Shown here: positions 27,286 to 35,369 of the stretch, one piece after another
How the letters are laid out: every line of letters begins with the position of its first letter
Position numbering within the stretch: the first letter of the stretch is position 1
Assembly (NCBI RefSeq): GCF_011751745.2
Contig: NZ_CP061170.1
Coordinates: 496,001-560,000 of the forward strand
Source: Paramicrobacterium fandaimingii
Lineage (GTDB): Bacteria > Actinomycetota > Actinomycetes > Actinomycetales > Microbacteriaceae
Direction of reading: 5' to 3'
DNA length: 64,000 nt
Program-made: the position numbers and the translations under genes
The notes under the pieces: model-generated
Database searches by the model: none
Told to the model about the DNA's origin: nothing
What the model saw: only the letters and a program-made list of their open reading frames with translations

Positions 27286-27297
27286 TGAGACGATTCA
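27286..27297. promoter_or_regulatory. LacI-type operator TGAGACGATTCA before the lacI gene
   Basis: One base different from TGAAACGATTCA, the reverse complement of the site near rhaT. It lies 44 nt upstream of the LacI-family gene and 66 nt from the other operator, so one regulator could control both divergent promoters and itself. Confidence 0.65.
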
Positions 27298-27340
27298 TTT
27301 CGCAGTGTATGCTGACGTGCAGTCGCCCACGGGAGGGAAA

Positions 27341-28348
27341 ATGTCAGTCAGCGTTCGTGACGTCGCCGATCGCGCCCAGGTGTCGGTCGGCACGGTATCG
27401 AATGTGCTCAATCGGCCAGAGCGTGTTTCGCCGACCACCGTCGAGCGCGTCACAGCGGCGATCGCCGATCTTGGTTTTGTGCGCAACGATGCAGCTCGCC
27501 AGCTGCGAGCCGGTCGCAGCCGAAGCATCGCTTTGTCCGTGCTTGACATCGGCAACCCCTTCTTCACGGACATTGCTCGGGGCGCCGAAGATCGGGCTCG
27601 CGAAGCGGGGCTCTCTGTACTGCTCGCCAACAGCGACGAGGATTCGGGCCGCGAATCGGAGCACCTCGACCTGTTCGCAGAGCAGCGCGTCTTCGGCATC
27701 CTGCTCACACCCGTCGGCGCGCGACCCGAGAGGCTCGAGTCACTGCGTCGGCAGGGAACCCCAACGGTGCTCGTCGACAGGCAGACCGACAGTTCCGACT
27801 TCTCATCTGTCGCAGTTGACGACGTCGCAGGCGGGTACATGGCAGTGAAGCATCTGCTCGACATCGGCCGCCGACGCATCGTGTTCGTCGGAGGTCCTGC
27901 TCGGATTCGGCAGGTTGCCGACAGGCTCGAGGGTGCGCAGAAGGCGGTCGCCGAGGTGGGCGATGCCACGCTCGACGTGGTTCTGCAGGAGTCTCTGTCG
28001 GTGCTGCAGGGGCGGGCAGCGGGCGAGAGACTGAGTGCGCGACCGGCATCGAATCGACCGGATGCTGTGTTCGCAGCGAATGATCTGCTGGCGATGGGTC
28101 TGCTTCAGGCGTTCGCGATGCTGGGAAGCATCCGGGTTCCTGATGACGTCGCGCTGATCGGGTACGACGACATCGACTTCACCAGGGCGTCGGTTGTGCC
28201 GTTGTCATCTGTTCGTCAGCCCAGTCACGAGATCGGGCACACGGCGGTTGATCTGCTGCTGAGGGAGAACGCGGAAGGCCCGTCGTTCACGCACGAGCAG
28301 ATCGTGTTTCAGCCCGAGCTCGTCGTGCGGGAATCGACCGGCAATTAG
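27341..28348 (+). CDS. LacI-family regulator of the rhamnose operon
   Basis: 335-residue repressor. The N-terminal LacI helix-turn-helix VRDVADRAQVSVGTVSNVLNRPERVSP is complete, including the hinge helix region (NDAARQLRAGRS). The remainder is a periplasmic-binding-type effector domain (IALSVLDIGNPFFTDIARG ... DAVFAANDLLAMGLLQAF ... LIGYDDIDF). ATG 27341 is preceded by GGGAGGG at 27331-27337. It is divergent from the rha operon and flanked by two matching palindromes. Inference: it senses L-rhamnose or a rhamnose phosphate. Its recognition region (GTVSNVLN) is the same as in the second LacI at 29495, so the two may share sites. Confidence 0.92.
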   Translation: MSVSVRDVADRAQVSVGTVSNVLNRPERVSPTTVERVTAAIADLGFVRNDAARQLRAGRSRSIALSVLDIGNPFFTDIARGAEDRAREAGLSVLLANSDEDSGRESEHLDLFAEQRVFGILLTPVGARPERLESLRRQGTPTVLVDRQTDSSDFSSVAVDDVAGGYMAVKHLLDIGRRRIVFVGGPARIRQVADRLEGAQKAVAEVGDATLDVVLQESLSVLQGRAAGERLSARPASNRPDAVFAANDLLAMGLLQAFAMLGSIRVPDDVALIGYDDIDFTRASVVPLSSVRQPSHEIGHTAVDLLLRENAEGPSFTHEQIVFQPELVVRESTGN

Positions 28349-28761
28349 TCGAATGTCGGCTCGGCATCGGTATCGGGAAGTGCCTGCTGCAGTCGACGGA
28401 TGAGATCTGGGAGATCTCGTGTGGCGCTGATCCAGAAGGACTCATCGTCCATCTGTGAATACCCACCATGAGCGACAATATTGCGTACAGCAACGAGCGA
28501 TCGCTGCTCTGTCTTCGTCAATACCCCGTGGAGAAAACTGTTCTCCTGGCGCTCCAGGACAGTGGTCAAACGAACGATGGCCATCGAAGCCGCGTCGTAT
28601 GACGGCGATCCATCGATGAAGTCGGTGCGGCGAGTTCCGATCACCTGCGAGTGCAGACGCATATCGATTCGTTTGAGCTCGGCACGGAGGTTGGCTCGAT
28701 CTGTTTCTCGCCGGCCCTGGGAGGTGATGCGGGGACGCGGTTTGAACGGCTCGTCAGTCAC
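28345..28761 (-). CDS. hepT: HEPN-domain toxin (DUF86/HepT-like)
   Basis: 138-residue helical protein. The HEPN RNase motif appears as R93-N-I-V-A-H98-G-G-Y101, a variant of RX4-6HXY with one extra Gly before the Tyr. FWISATRDLPDLIRRL after it matches the HepT C-terminal helix. Its start overlaps the end of the MNT gene by 4 nt (ATGA), the classic antitoxin-toxin arrangement. In characterised pairs the HEPN toxin cleaves RNA and is silenced by AMP transfer to the motif Tyr. The ~40-residue basic N-terminus is longer than usual. Its end overlaps the convergent lacI stop by 4 bp. Confidence 0.8.
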   Translation of the reverse strand: MTDEPFKPRPRITSQGRRETDRANLRAELKRIDMRLHSQVIGTRRTDFIDGSPSYDAASMAIVRLTTVLERQENSFLHGVLTKTEQRSLVAVRNIVAHGGYSQMDDESFWISATRDLPDLIRRLQQALPDTDAEPTFD

Positions 28762-29234
28762 AGCGGAACCGACTGATCGGCGGCCGATTTACCGTGTGAG
28801 CTTCGACTCGCTGATGCCTTTTCGTGCACATCGGCCGGGAATCCCGTGAGTTCTTCGACGTCGGCAGCATAGGCGCCAAGGCTGAAGAGCGACAGAGGGT
28901 GTTCGGCATCGACAAGTATGTCGATATCGCTGTCGAAATGGTCTTCACCCCTCACGAGGGAGCCGAAGAGACTCACCGACGTGAACCCCCGGTTGCTTGC
29001 GGCCGTTCGGAGCGCGTCTGCGTTCAAGGCGACGGCGACAGAGGGGCGAAAATCTGCTGCGGAGAGGATGCGCTCGAGCATCATGGGTGATGGACGCCGT
29101 TTGCCCGATTCCATTTCTGCAAGGTTCGGCTGGCTGATCGTCGCACGCAGAGCCAGTTCCTTCTGGCTCAGATTCGCATCGAGACGTGCGGCTTTTATGA
29201 GTTGAGCTGCACGCACAGGATCGAACCGTGTCAT
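28758..29234 (-). CDS. mntA: MNT-type nucleotidyltransferase antitoxin with N-terminal XRE helix-turn-helix
   Basis: 158-residue two-domain protein. Residues 10-62 are an XRE helix-turn-helix (AARLDANLSQKELALRATIS QPNLAEMESGKR, split here for length). Residues about 80-155 are a minimal nucleotidyltransferase with the active motif GS(91-92)-X10-D103-I-D105 (GSLVRGEDHF then DSDIDILVD). MntA proteins inactivate HEPN toxins by AMPylation; the fused DNA-binding domain should add autoregulation. The message is probably leaderless: a -10 box GATAAT lies 6 nt upstream of the ATG. Confidence 0.85.
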   Translation of the reverse strand: MTRFDPVRAAQLIKAARLDANLSQKELALRATISQPNLAEMESGKRRPSPMMLERILSAADFRPSVAVALNADALRTAASNRGFTSVSLFGSLVRGEDHFDSDIDILVDAEHPLSLFSLGAYAADVEELTGFPADVHEKASASRSSHGKSAADQSVPL

Positions 29235-29240
29235 ACATAA

Positions 29241-29269
29241 ATTATCTCATCAATGGGATACCAGGGCAA
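29241..29269 (-). promoter_or_regulatory. Promoter of the MNT-HEPN operon, leaderless
   Basis: On the minus strand, TTGCCC (29264-29269) and GATAAT (29241-29246) are separated by exactly 17 bp. The ATG of the antitoxin begins 6 nt after the -10 box, so the transcript should start at or next to the start codon. The rest of the gap to 29494 has no ORF. Confidence 0.6.
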
Positions 29270-29494
29270 CGATATGACGGATTCCTCTCAGAAGGACTGA
29301 TACCTGCTGGTGATTTTGTATCCCCAGAGTACGGGCGCGAATGGCAGCATCCGGAATGTCGTGAGGACTGACTAGCGCGGACCGAGTGGTGGTTGATGCA
29401 CGGGGATCTGGCCGGTTGGCCGGGATGGTGCCGGTTCATACCGCGCTCATATCTATGATGGTTTGAGCGCGCTGCGCGAGAAGGAGAGGGCACC

Positions 29495-30499
29495 GTGGCC
29501 AGTCCGGTCGGAATTCGAGAAGTGGCTGAACGAGCCAAGGTGTCCATCGGGACAGTCTCTAACGTTCTCAACAAGCCCGATCTTGTCTCTGCTAAGACGC
29601 TCGAGCGTGTGCTTGCCACGATGGACGAACTCGGCTTCGTGCGAAATGATCTGGCTCGGCAACTCAAGATGGGTGGCGGAACGACTCTCGGGATGATCGT
29701 TCTTAACGTGGCGAACCCGTTCTTCGGTGACCTGGCCCACGCGTGCGAGAGCGCTGCAGAGGCCCACGGCCACACGGTGATCTTCGGAAGCAGCGACCAG
29801 CTCGTTGGCCGCGAGGACCGCTATATCGAACTGTTCGAGGAACAGCGCGTCCGCGGCATGATCATTGCCCCCCTCGATGGGCCGACCGAGCGGATTGAAC
29901 GGCTTATTCGCCGCGGCATGCCTGTCGTTCTCTTCGATATTCACGCGGGCGAAGGCGACTTCTGTTCTGTGGCGATGGACGGTGCAGAGGGCGGGTACCT
30001 GGCCACCCGTCACCTCCTCGAGTCAGGACGTCGAAAAATCGCGTTCCTCGGTGGTCCACTTCATCAGGTGGAGGATCGCTGGACTGGTGCGCTCAGGGCG
30101 GTCGACGAGGTAGATGGAGCAGTTCTCACCCACATCGACACCGTCGACCAGACGATCGCTGACGGGAGGGCGATCGGTGATCAGCTGGCGGCAATGGCTC
30201 CTGAGTCTCGACCGGACGCGGTGTTCGGCGCAAACGACCTGCTCGCGCTCGGTCTCATGCAATCACTCGTCATTGCAGACGGGCTCAAGGTGCCGCGCGA
30301 TATTGCCATCGTGGGCTACGACGATATCGACTATGCGGCATCGGCAATTGTTCCCTTGACGACGGTGCGCCAGCCGAAAGAGTCACTGGCACACGAGGCG
30401 GTTCGGCTGGTGCTCGACCATGCGGCAGCTGGCACGTCGCACGTTCACGAGCACTCTCTGCTGCCACCTGAGCTCGTAGTCAGAGCGAGTACAGTCTAG
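29495..30499 (+). CDS. LacI-family regulator, probably of the rhamnoside genes
   Basis: 334-residue LacI protein. HTH IREVAERAKVSIGTVSNVLNKPDLVS and hinge LARQLKMGGG; effector domain with LGMIVLNVANPFFGDLA, DAVFGANDLLALGLMQ and IVGYDDIDYA. GTG 29495 has AAGGAGAGGG upstream. It resembles the rha-operon LacI closely, including the recognition helix. It stands directly before the convergent GH78 gene. Inference: it binds TGAAAGGTTTCA sites at 33862 and 42929 and responds to a rhamnose-containing sugar. Confidence 0.9.
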   Translation: MASPVGIREVAERAKVSIGTVSNVLNKPDLVSAKTLERVLATMDELGFVRNDLARQLKMGGGTTLGMIVLNVANPFFGDLAHACESAAEAHGHTVIFGSSDQLVGREDRYIELFEEQRVRGMIIAPLDGPTERIERLIRRGMPVVLFDIHAGEGDFCSVAMDGAEGGYLATRHLLESGRRKIAFLGGPLHQVEDRWTGALRAVDEVDGAVLTHIDTVDQTIADGRAIGDQLAAMAPESRPDAVFGANDLLALGLMQSLVIADGLKVPRDIAIVGYDDIDYAASAIVPLTTVRQPKESLAHEAVRLVLDHAAAGTSHVHEHSLLPPELVVRASTV

Positions 30500-30527
30500 G
30501 GATCATTCGCACGGGCCAGCTGCCGAG

Positions 30528-33500
30528 TCACCAGGTTGAACGAACCGCGCTGAAGCCCGTCTCTCCGAGCTGGAAAGCGAGCGGAACATCGTCTTCGGCG
30601 GCAGACGAGTATGCGGTTTCTGGCTGCTCCCGCACTCGCACACCAACCTCCACCGATGTGATCGAGGTGAACGCGGCAAGGCGGGTTACGTCGACGCTCA
30701 CGCGGTTCCACCCGGCCGGCCAGATGGTGCCGACTCCCCGAGCGATGCTTCCGTCGGCGCCGGTGACGATGATGAACGACTCCAGGGCACGTGTGGGATT
30801 ATCGAGACAGAGGTCGAGCATCGCATACACAAACCTCGCGTCTCGTCGATCTGTGCCGAGACCGGAGACAGGGAATCGGGCAGACAGCTGTGTGCCTGCT
30901 CCGAGGACGGCAGCTGGTGTGCGGTGAGTGCCTTGCACGAGCACGACAGGACCTTCTGGCTGCTCGTGCGGGACGGGCATGCACTGCAGCCCGGAGGGCA
31001 GGATGACGATGGGCAGCGCATCAACCGCGGTAACAGAATCGACAGCGAGAGCATTCGACAGCCAGTCGCGCTCGCCGATAACGTCCGGCGACGGAGCCGG
31101 TCTGTACGGAGCCTGCCACGACGGATCGTCCGGCAGCGACGTGTGCTGCGATTTCCTCTCCACTGTGAATCGCCGAGTGTACGTACCCGCCTTGAGAATT
31201 TCTTCGCGGTTTCCAGCGAGTCGCAGCACGGCTTCAGAAGAGACCGGAACGGTGAGCTCGATAACCCCGGCGCTTCCATCGAGCCAGTAGTGCACGTCAA
31301 TCGTCCCGCGCACAGTGTGAGTCGTGAGCGACAACGTGTCGATGCCCGTCACGAATTGAGGCTCGACGGTGAAGCGCGACCATGCAGCTCTGGTCGGGCG
31401 CACACCCGCAAGCCATTGCCACGCCCAACCCGCGACCGGTCCTCCGAGACCGACATGATCGAGGGACCCGGTTCCGGTATTGGCTGGGTCGATCCACCAG
31501 CACTCCCAGAATGTGCCCGGCCCGTGATCGATCATTGCTCCGATGCCTGGCTCGGCCGGTTGGTGAAGTGCATCGAAAATCGACTGTGAATGGCCAGCCC
31601 GAGCGAGAGCGCGCACCGTCGTTCGCGTCGCGGCAAAGCCTGAGCTGAGGCGATGTCCTCGTGCGTAGACGTCCTCGGCGATACGATCGGCTGCGCGGTG
31701 CGCGGCGGGTCCCGAAAGCGTGGCGGACTCGACTGCTACCGCGTTCGCTGCCTGCGTGCCGTTTCCGAAGACATCACGCCCAGCATCGTAAAACGCGGCG
31801 TATGCCGATCGACGCAGCTCATCTGCCTGTTCCCGCCTGGTTGCTGCGGCATCCAAATCTCCAGTCTCCTCTTCGAGCATGGCGAGTGACTCGAGGCAAT
31901 CGATCACGGCGCCAGTGTGGTGAATTGGCGGTGGCGTTTGAGTGAGCGCGAGCCAGTCTGAACCGTAGCTGATCGGTGCGCCGTCAATGGTGCCCTCGTC
32001 GCCCCGCAGCATCCACAGATAATCTGCCCAGTCCCGCAGAGCCGGAAGAGTCTCGCGCACCACCCGCTCATCGCCGTAATGCAGCCAATGGCCCAGGAGT
32101 ACTCGCTGGAGCGCGCCACCCCAGACGGGATCTGGGCTGATCCGCGGCCGTCGGATGTCGGGAGAGATTGCCGGTATGCTGCCGTCGGCTTGCTGGCTCG
32201 TGCGCAGATCTGCGAGCCACTTTGCGAAGAATGCCTGCATGTCGAACGCCGAGAATGCGAACTCGGCAGCAGAAGCCGTATCGCCAGTCCAGCCCGATTG
32301 CTCGCGAGTCGGGCAGTCTTCAGGAATTCCATGGAGGTTATTGAGCAGGGTTCGCTGTGCAACGTGCGAAAGCGCGGCGACGTGTGAGTCATCTGTCGTG
32401 AGCTCGCTGACGCTCTGCAGATCAGAGTGCAGACTCCATGCTTCAACGCTGAGGCGGGCGTCGGAGGGAATGCCAAAAATCTCGACGTAGCGGAAGCCGT
32501 GATAGGCGAACCACGGCTCACAGACAGCGTGCGACGTCGGTCCGGTGACGTACTCGATAACCTGCCGCGGGCGTCCGTTGTCGAACGGCATCGTGAGGTT
32601 CGTCGTATCGAGTCGGCCGCTCGCGTCGACGTGTTCGCCGTGAACCACTCTCACCACGGTGCCGACGGGCAGCGGAGACAAGAGAGTGAGGCGCGTGCGA
32701 CCGGCGATATTCGTTCCGACGTCGTAGACGCGACTCGTGGCTGTGCGGGTGAGTTCTGTCACGGCGTGTGGCGAGACACGATGCACGGCCGGGGACGGGT
32801 CAGGGGCGACGATGGCCGGTGGAGTGGCGAATGATGCCCGTGCTGTGCTCGCTTCAAGGACGTTCAGAGCATCCGAATAGTCGAAATCGGTCGCACCTTC
32901 ACTCCATTCATGCCGCTCGAGGTAGAACGGCTCATCATGTGTGATCTCGCTGGCGGCAGCAGTCATCCCAGGGCCGGTGCCAGCGCGGACGATGGTTCCA
33001 TCGGCTGCGTGCACGACAAGCTCCGCCAGTAATCGTGGATCTTCACCAGAGCGTGCCCATTCGCCTAACCCGAGTGCGAAGTCGATTGAGTTCTCTCCGG
33101 CGACAACGAGGTCGGTCACGTCATAGCTTCGGTACAGCGCTCGACTCAGATCGGTGCGAGAAGGGTCAGCGGCGTCTGCATTCACGGCAGTTCCGTTGAT
33201 GGAAGCCCGAACGAGTCCCTGGGCGGTGAGGTGGAGTCGCGCGCGCTCGGTCACTCCATCGAGGCGCAAGGTTCGTCGCAGCACAGTGAGCGCGGGATGA
33301 GACACCCAGCTCGCACTCCAGTCATCGAGGCTCCACGGGCCCGTTTCGAATCGCGATGGTTCTGCCCAGCCCGACCACGTGCCAGCCTCGTTTCGCACTT
33401 GGACTGTCCATGCGTACAGGCCGCCGGCGTCGAGCTCGGTGTCGAGTTCGATAAAAGGGTCATTGGACTCGACGGCACCGCTGTCGAAGATGTGAGCGGA

Positions 33501-33728
33501 ATCGTCGGGTCGCGGATCGATCGGTCCCACGCTTGCGCGCACCCTGAACGCGGTCTGCAGTTGACCATTGTGCTCAAGGGGAATCACCCACGAAAGCCGC
33601 GGTCTGCGCTCGGACGCGAGCGCAACGAACCGATCTTCCGATCTGCGAGACGATGTCTCGCAGGAAGCTCGCGCATCGTCAGTGCGACGTCCGTCTACTC
33701 TCAGCGATGTTGGTATCGGACTGGTCAC
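30528..33728 (-). CDS. Alpha-L-rhamnosidase, GH78
   Basis: Intracellular glycosidase of about 1066 residues that removes terminal alpha-L-rhamnose. Order: N-terminal fibronectin-like and jelly-roll domains (LSWVIP...; RLHLTAQGLVRASINGTAVN), a (alpha/alpha)6 catalytic barrel, then a C-terminal beta domain and an extra ~200-residue C-terminal region. The catalytic segment EDCPTREQSGWTGD (residues ~470-483) carries the conserved acids, but has TREQSG where most members have QRDERLG. No signal peptide. GTG 33728 is chosen since GAAGGGG lies 5 nt upstream; ATG 33794 would add 22 residues with no clear ribosome site. It is divergent from the ABC transporter operon across a TGAAAGGTTTCA operator. 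Confidence 0.9.
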   Translation of the reverse strand: MTSPIPTSLRVDGRRTDDARASCETSSRRSEDRFVALASERRPRLSWVIPLEHNGQLQTAFRVRASVGPIDPRPDDSAHIFDSGAVESNDPFIELDTELDAGGLYAWTVQVRNEAGTWSGWAEPSRFETGPWSLDDWSASWVSHPALTVLRRTLRLDGVTERARLHLTAQGLVRASINGTAVNADAADPSRTDLSRALYRSYDVTDLVVAGENSIDFALGLGEWARSGEDPRLLAELVVHAADGTIVRAGTGPGMTAAASEITHDEPFYLERHEWSEGATDFDYSDALNVLEASTARASFATPPAIVAPDPSPAVHRVSPHAVTELTRTATSRVYDVGTNIAGRTRLTLLSPLPVGTVVRVVHGEHVDASGRLDTTNLTMPFDNGRPRQVIEYVTGPTSHAVCEPWFAYHGFRYVEIFGIPSDARLSVEAWSLHSDLQSVSELTTDDSHVAALSHVAQRTLLNNLHGIPEDCPTREQSGWTGDTASAAEFAFSAFDMQAFFAKWLADLRTSQQADGSIPAISPDIRRPRISPDPVWGGALQRVLLGHWLHYGDERVVRETLPALRDWADYLWMLRGDEGTIDGAPISYGSDWLALTQTPPPIHHTGAVIDCLESLAMLEEETGDLDAAATRREQADELRRSAYAAFYDAGRDVFGNGTQAANAVAVESATLSGPAAHRAADRIAEDVYARGHRLSSGFAATRTTVRALARAGHSQSIFDALHQPAEPGIGAMIDHGPGTFWECWWIDPANTGTGSLDHVGLGGPVAGWAWQWLAGVRPTRAAWSRFTVEPQFVTGIDTLSLTTHTVRGTIDVHYWLDGSAGVIELTVPVSSEAVLRLAGNREEILKAGTYTRRFTVERKSQHTSLPDDPSWQAPYRPAPSPDVIGERDWLSNALAVDSVTAVDALPIVILPSGLQCMPVPHEQPEGPVVLVQGTHRTPAAVLGAGTQLSARFPVSGLGTDRRDARFVYAMLDLCLDNPTRALESFIIVTGADGSIARGVGTIWPAGWNRVSVDVTRLAAFTSITSVEVGVRVREQPETAYSSAAEDDVPLAFQLGETGFSAVRSTW

Positions 33729-33829
33729 ATTGGCCCCTTCGCCGCTCGTCACGAACGTGACTTTCTGAGAATTCTCGCCGCCGCGAATGAACATTTCATC
33801 ACGGTAACCGAACGAACCTCAACTTCAAC

Positions 33830-33858
33830 TTGACAAGTTTCTGCAACTCGCACATCAT
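33830..33858 (+). promoter_or_regulatory. Candidate promoter of the rhamnoside transporter operon
   Basis: Perfect -35 TTGACA (33830-33835), 17-bp spacer, and a weak -10 CATCAT (33853-33858). The LacI-type operator 33862-33873 starts 4 bp after the -10 box, a position where bound repressor would block initiation. Confidence 0.5.
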
Positions 33859-33861
33859 AGC

Positions 33862-33873
33862 TGAAAGGTTTCA
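33862..33873. promoter_or_regulatory. LacI-type operator TGAAAGGTTTCA in the rhamnosidase/transporter divergent promoter
   Basis: Palindromic except for the central GG step. An identical 12-mer lies before the exported enzyme (42929-42940), and related sites flank rhaT and the esterase. It is 91 nt upstream of the binding-protein gene. Confidence 0.75.
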
Positions 33874-33963
33874 ATTTTGAGTATTTGCACCGATGATGCT
33901 GTCGGAACATGCGCTCGCACCGAAACAGTCCTGCTTTGAACAATCACGTTAGGAAAGCTGACA

Positions 33964-35310
33964 ATGACGTCACACACAGCGAGAAATTCGCGCCGTGCGA
34001 TTGCTGCTCTTGCCGCAGCGATCATGATCCCAGCGCTTGCCGCGTGCGGAGGAAGCTCCGCGTCCGGGAGCGGAGGGGCCGGCGAAGTCAAGGGAAGTTC
34101 CATCGTCCTCACGACAATCACCGGACTCGAGCCGCAGTTTCAGAAGTACGCAGACGCGTACATGGAGGCATTCCCCGACCGCAAGGTAGAGGTTCGCAGC
34201 ACCACGGACGACGCTGCCGAGTACGCGCAACAGCTCGCAACCGCGCGATTAAGTGGTGAACTGCCCGATGTCTTCTTCAACGTGGACTTTCTCGCAGACA
34301 CGCTCGCCGAAAACAAGGTCACTCTCGACTTAGCGCAAGGCTTGAAGGAGGGAAAGCTCGGTGACCTCGACGCTGACTCGTTCCTTCCGCAATTCGTCGG
34401 ACAGTATCGCCCCCTCGCCGATCCGGACACGATCACTGGACTTCCCGTGAGCGCTGACTCGGTCGGGTTGTTTTACAACAAGTCCCTTTTTGATGAACTC
34501 GGAGTATCTGAGTATCCGCAAGCCGACTGGACGTGGGACGACATGTATCGCGTCGCGGAGGAGATCCAGGACAAGAGCGGCGACACCGTGACGGGGCTTG
34601 GCGCACCGCTCGGCGACGGATCTGATCTCATCGTGTTCGGCCCGGTCATCAAAGCCTTTGGTGGCACGGTCTTCGACCCGGAGACCGGGAAGTCTGGAAT
34701 CGGTCAGCCAGAAGCTCTCAAGGCGTGGGAGCTGCTCCTTGACGCATACGGAACGGCGTCCGGGCCGTACACCACAACGACAGACGATCCCTCGCTCAAG
34801 TTTGAATCGGGAAACGTGGCAATGGCGATCGCATCGCGCGGAGCAGTGCCCGGACTCCAGACGACGCTCGTCGACGATGACTGGGACGTTCAGACGATGC
34901 CGACGATCAACGGCAAATCGACAGCGGGCGGCGGTTCGTACGGGCTCTCGATTGCGCAGACCAGCGAGAACCAGGATGCCGCATGGGCATTCTTGAGTTG
35001 GTTCTACGACACCGATACCGGAATGAAGGTCGCGCAGGACGTCGGTGGAGTCATCCCTCCCACCGACAACGGCATCGACAACGGCACCTGGAAGGACGGC
35101 GCTGCGCCGCCCGAGCACATCGAGATCTTCGGTGACTCTGCCCGTGAAGCCGTGCTCATCGATCAGATGCCTGGCTCCTCTTCGACCACACTTAAGGAAG
35201 CGACGAAGAAGGCAACCCAAGAAGTGGTGCTGAACGGTATGTCGATAGAAGAGGCATTCGGTGCGGCAGAGAAGACCGTCAACGAGGCAATTGAGAAGGA
35301 AAGCAAGTAG
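33964..35310 (+). CDS. ABC transporter substrate-binding lipoprotein for rhamnose-containing sugars
   Basis: SBP_bac_1 lipoprotein of 448 residues. The signal ends in LAACGGSSASG, with lipidation at Cys. Typical binder text follows, such as LPDVFFNVDFLADTLAENK and GLPVSADSVGLFYNKSLFDELGV. The ATG has AGGAAAG upstream. It heads an operon with two permeases and a GH78 rhamnosidase, so the ligand is inferred to be a rhamnosylated oligosaccharide or glycoside. The ATPase is not in the operon and is presumably shared. Confidence 0.9.
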   Translation: MTSHTARNSRRAIAALAAAIMIPALAACGGSSASGSGGAGEVKGSSIVLTTITGLEPQFQKYADAYMEAFPDRKVEVRSTTDDAAEYAQQLATARLSGELPDVFFNVDFLADTLAENKVTLDLAQGLKEGKLGDLDADSFLPQFVGQYRPLADPDTITGLPVSADSVGLFYNKSLFDELGVSEYPQADWTWDDMYRVAEEIQDKSGDTVTGLGAPLGDGSDLIVFGPVIKAFGGTVFDPETGKSGIGQPEALKAWELLLDAYGTASGPYTTTTDDPSLKFESGNVAMAIASRGAVPGLQTTLVDDDWDVQTMPTINGKSTAGGGSYGLSIAQTSENQDAAWAFLSWFYDTDTGMKVAQDVGGVIPPTDNGIDNGTWKDGAAPPEHIEIFGDSAREAVLIDQMPGSSSTTLKEATKKATQEVVLNGMSIEEAFGAAEKTVNEAIEKESK

Positions 35311-35317
35311 CGGGCAA

Positions 35318-35346
35318 CCGGGTGGGACGATGCTCGTTCCACCCGG
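35318..35346 (+). terminator. Intercistronic hairpin after the binding-protein gene
   Basis: 13-bp stem, CCGGGTGGGACGA (35318-35330) with TCGTTCCACCCGG (35334-35346), one wobble pair and a 3-nt loop. It starts 8 nt after the binding-protein stop and likely sets the ratio of binding protein to permease. Confidence 0.72.
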
Positions 35347-35369
35347 ACTCCTGATCATCGGAGATCGTA

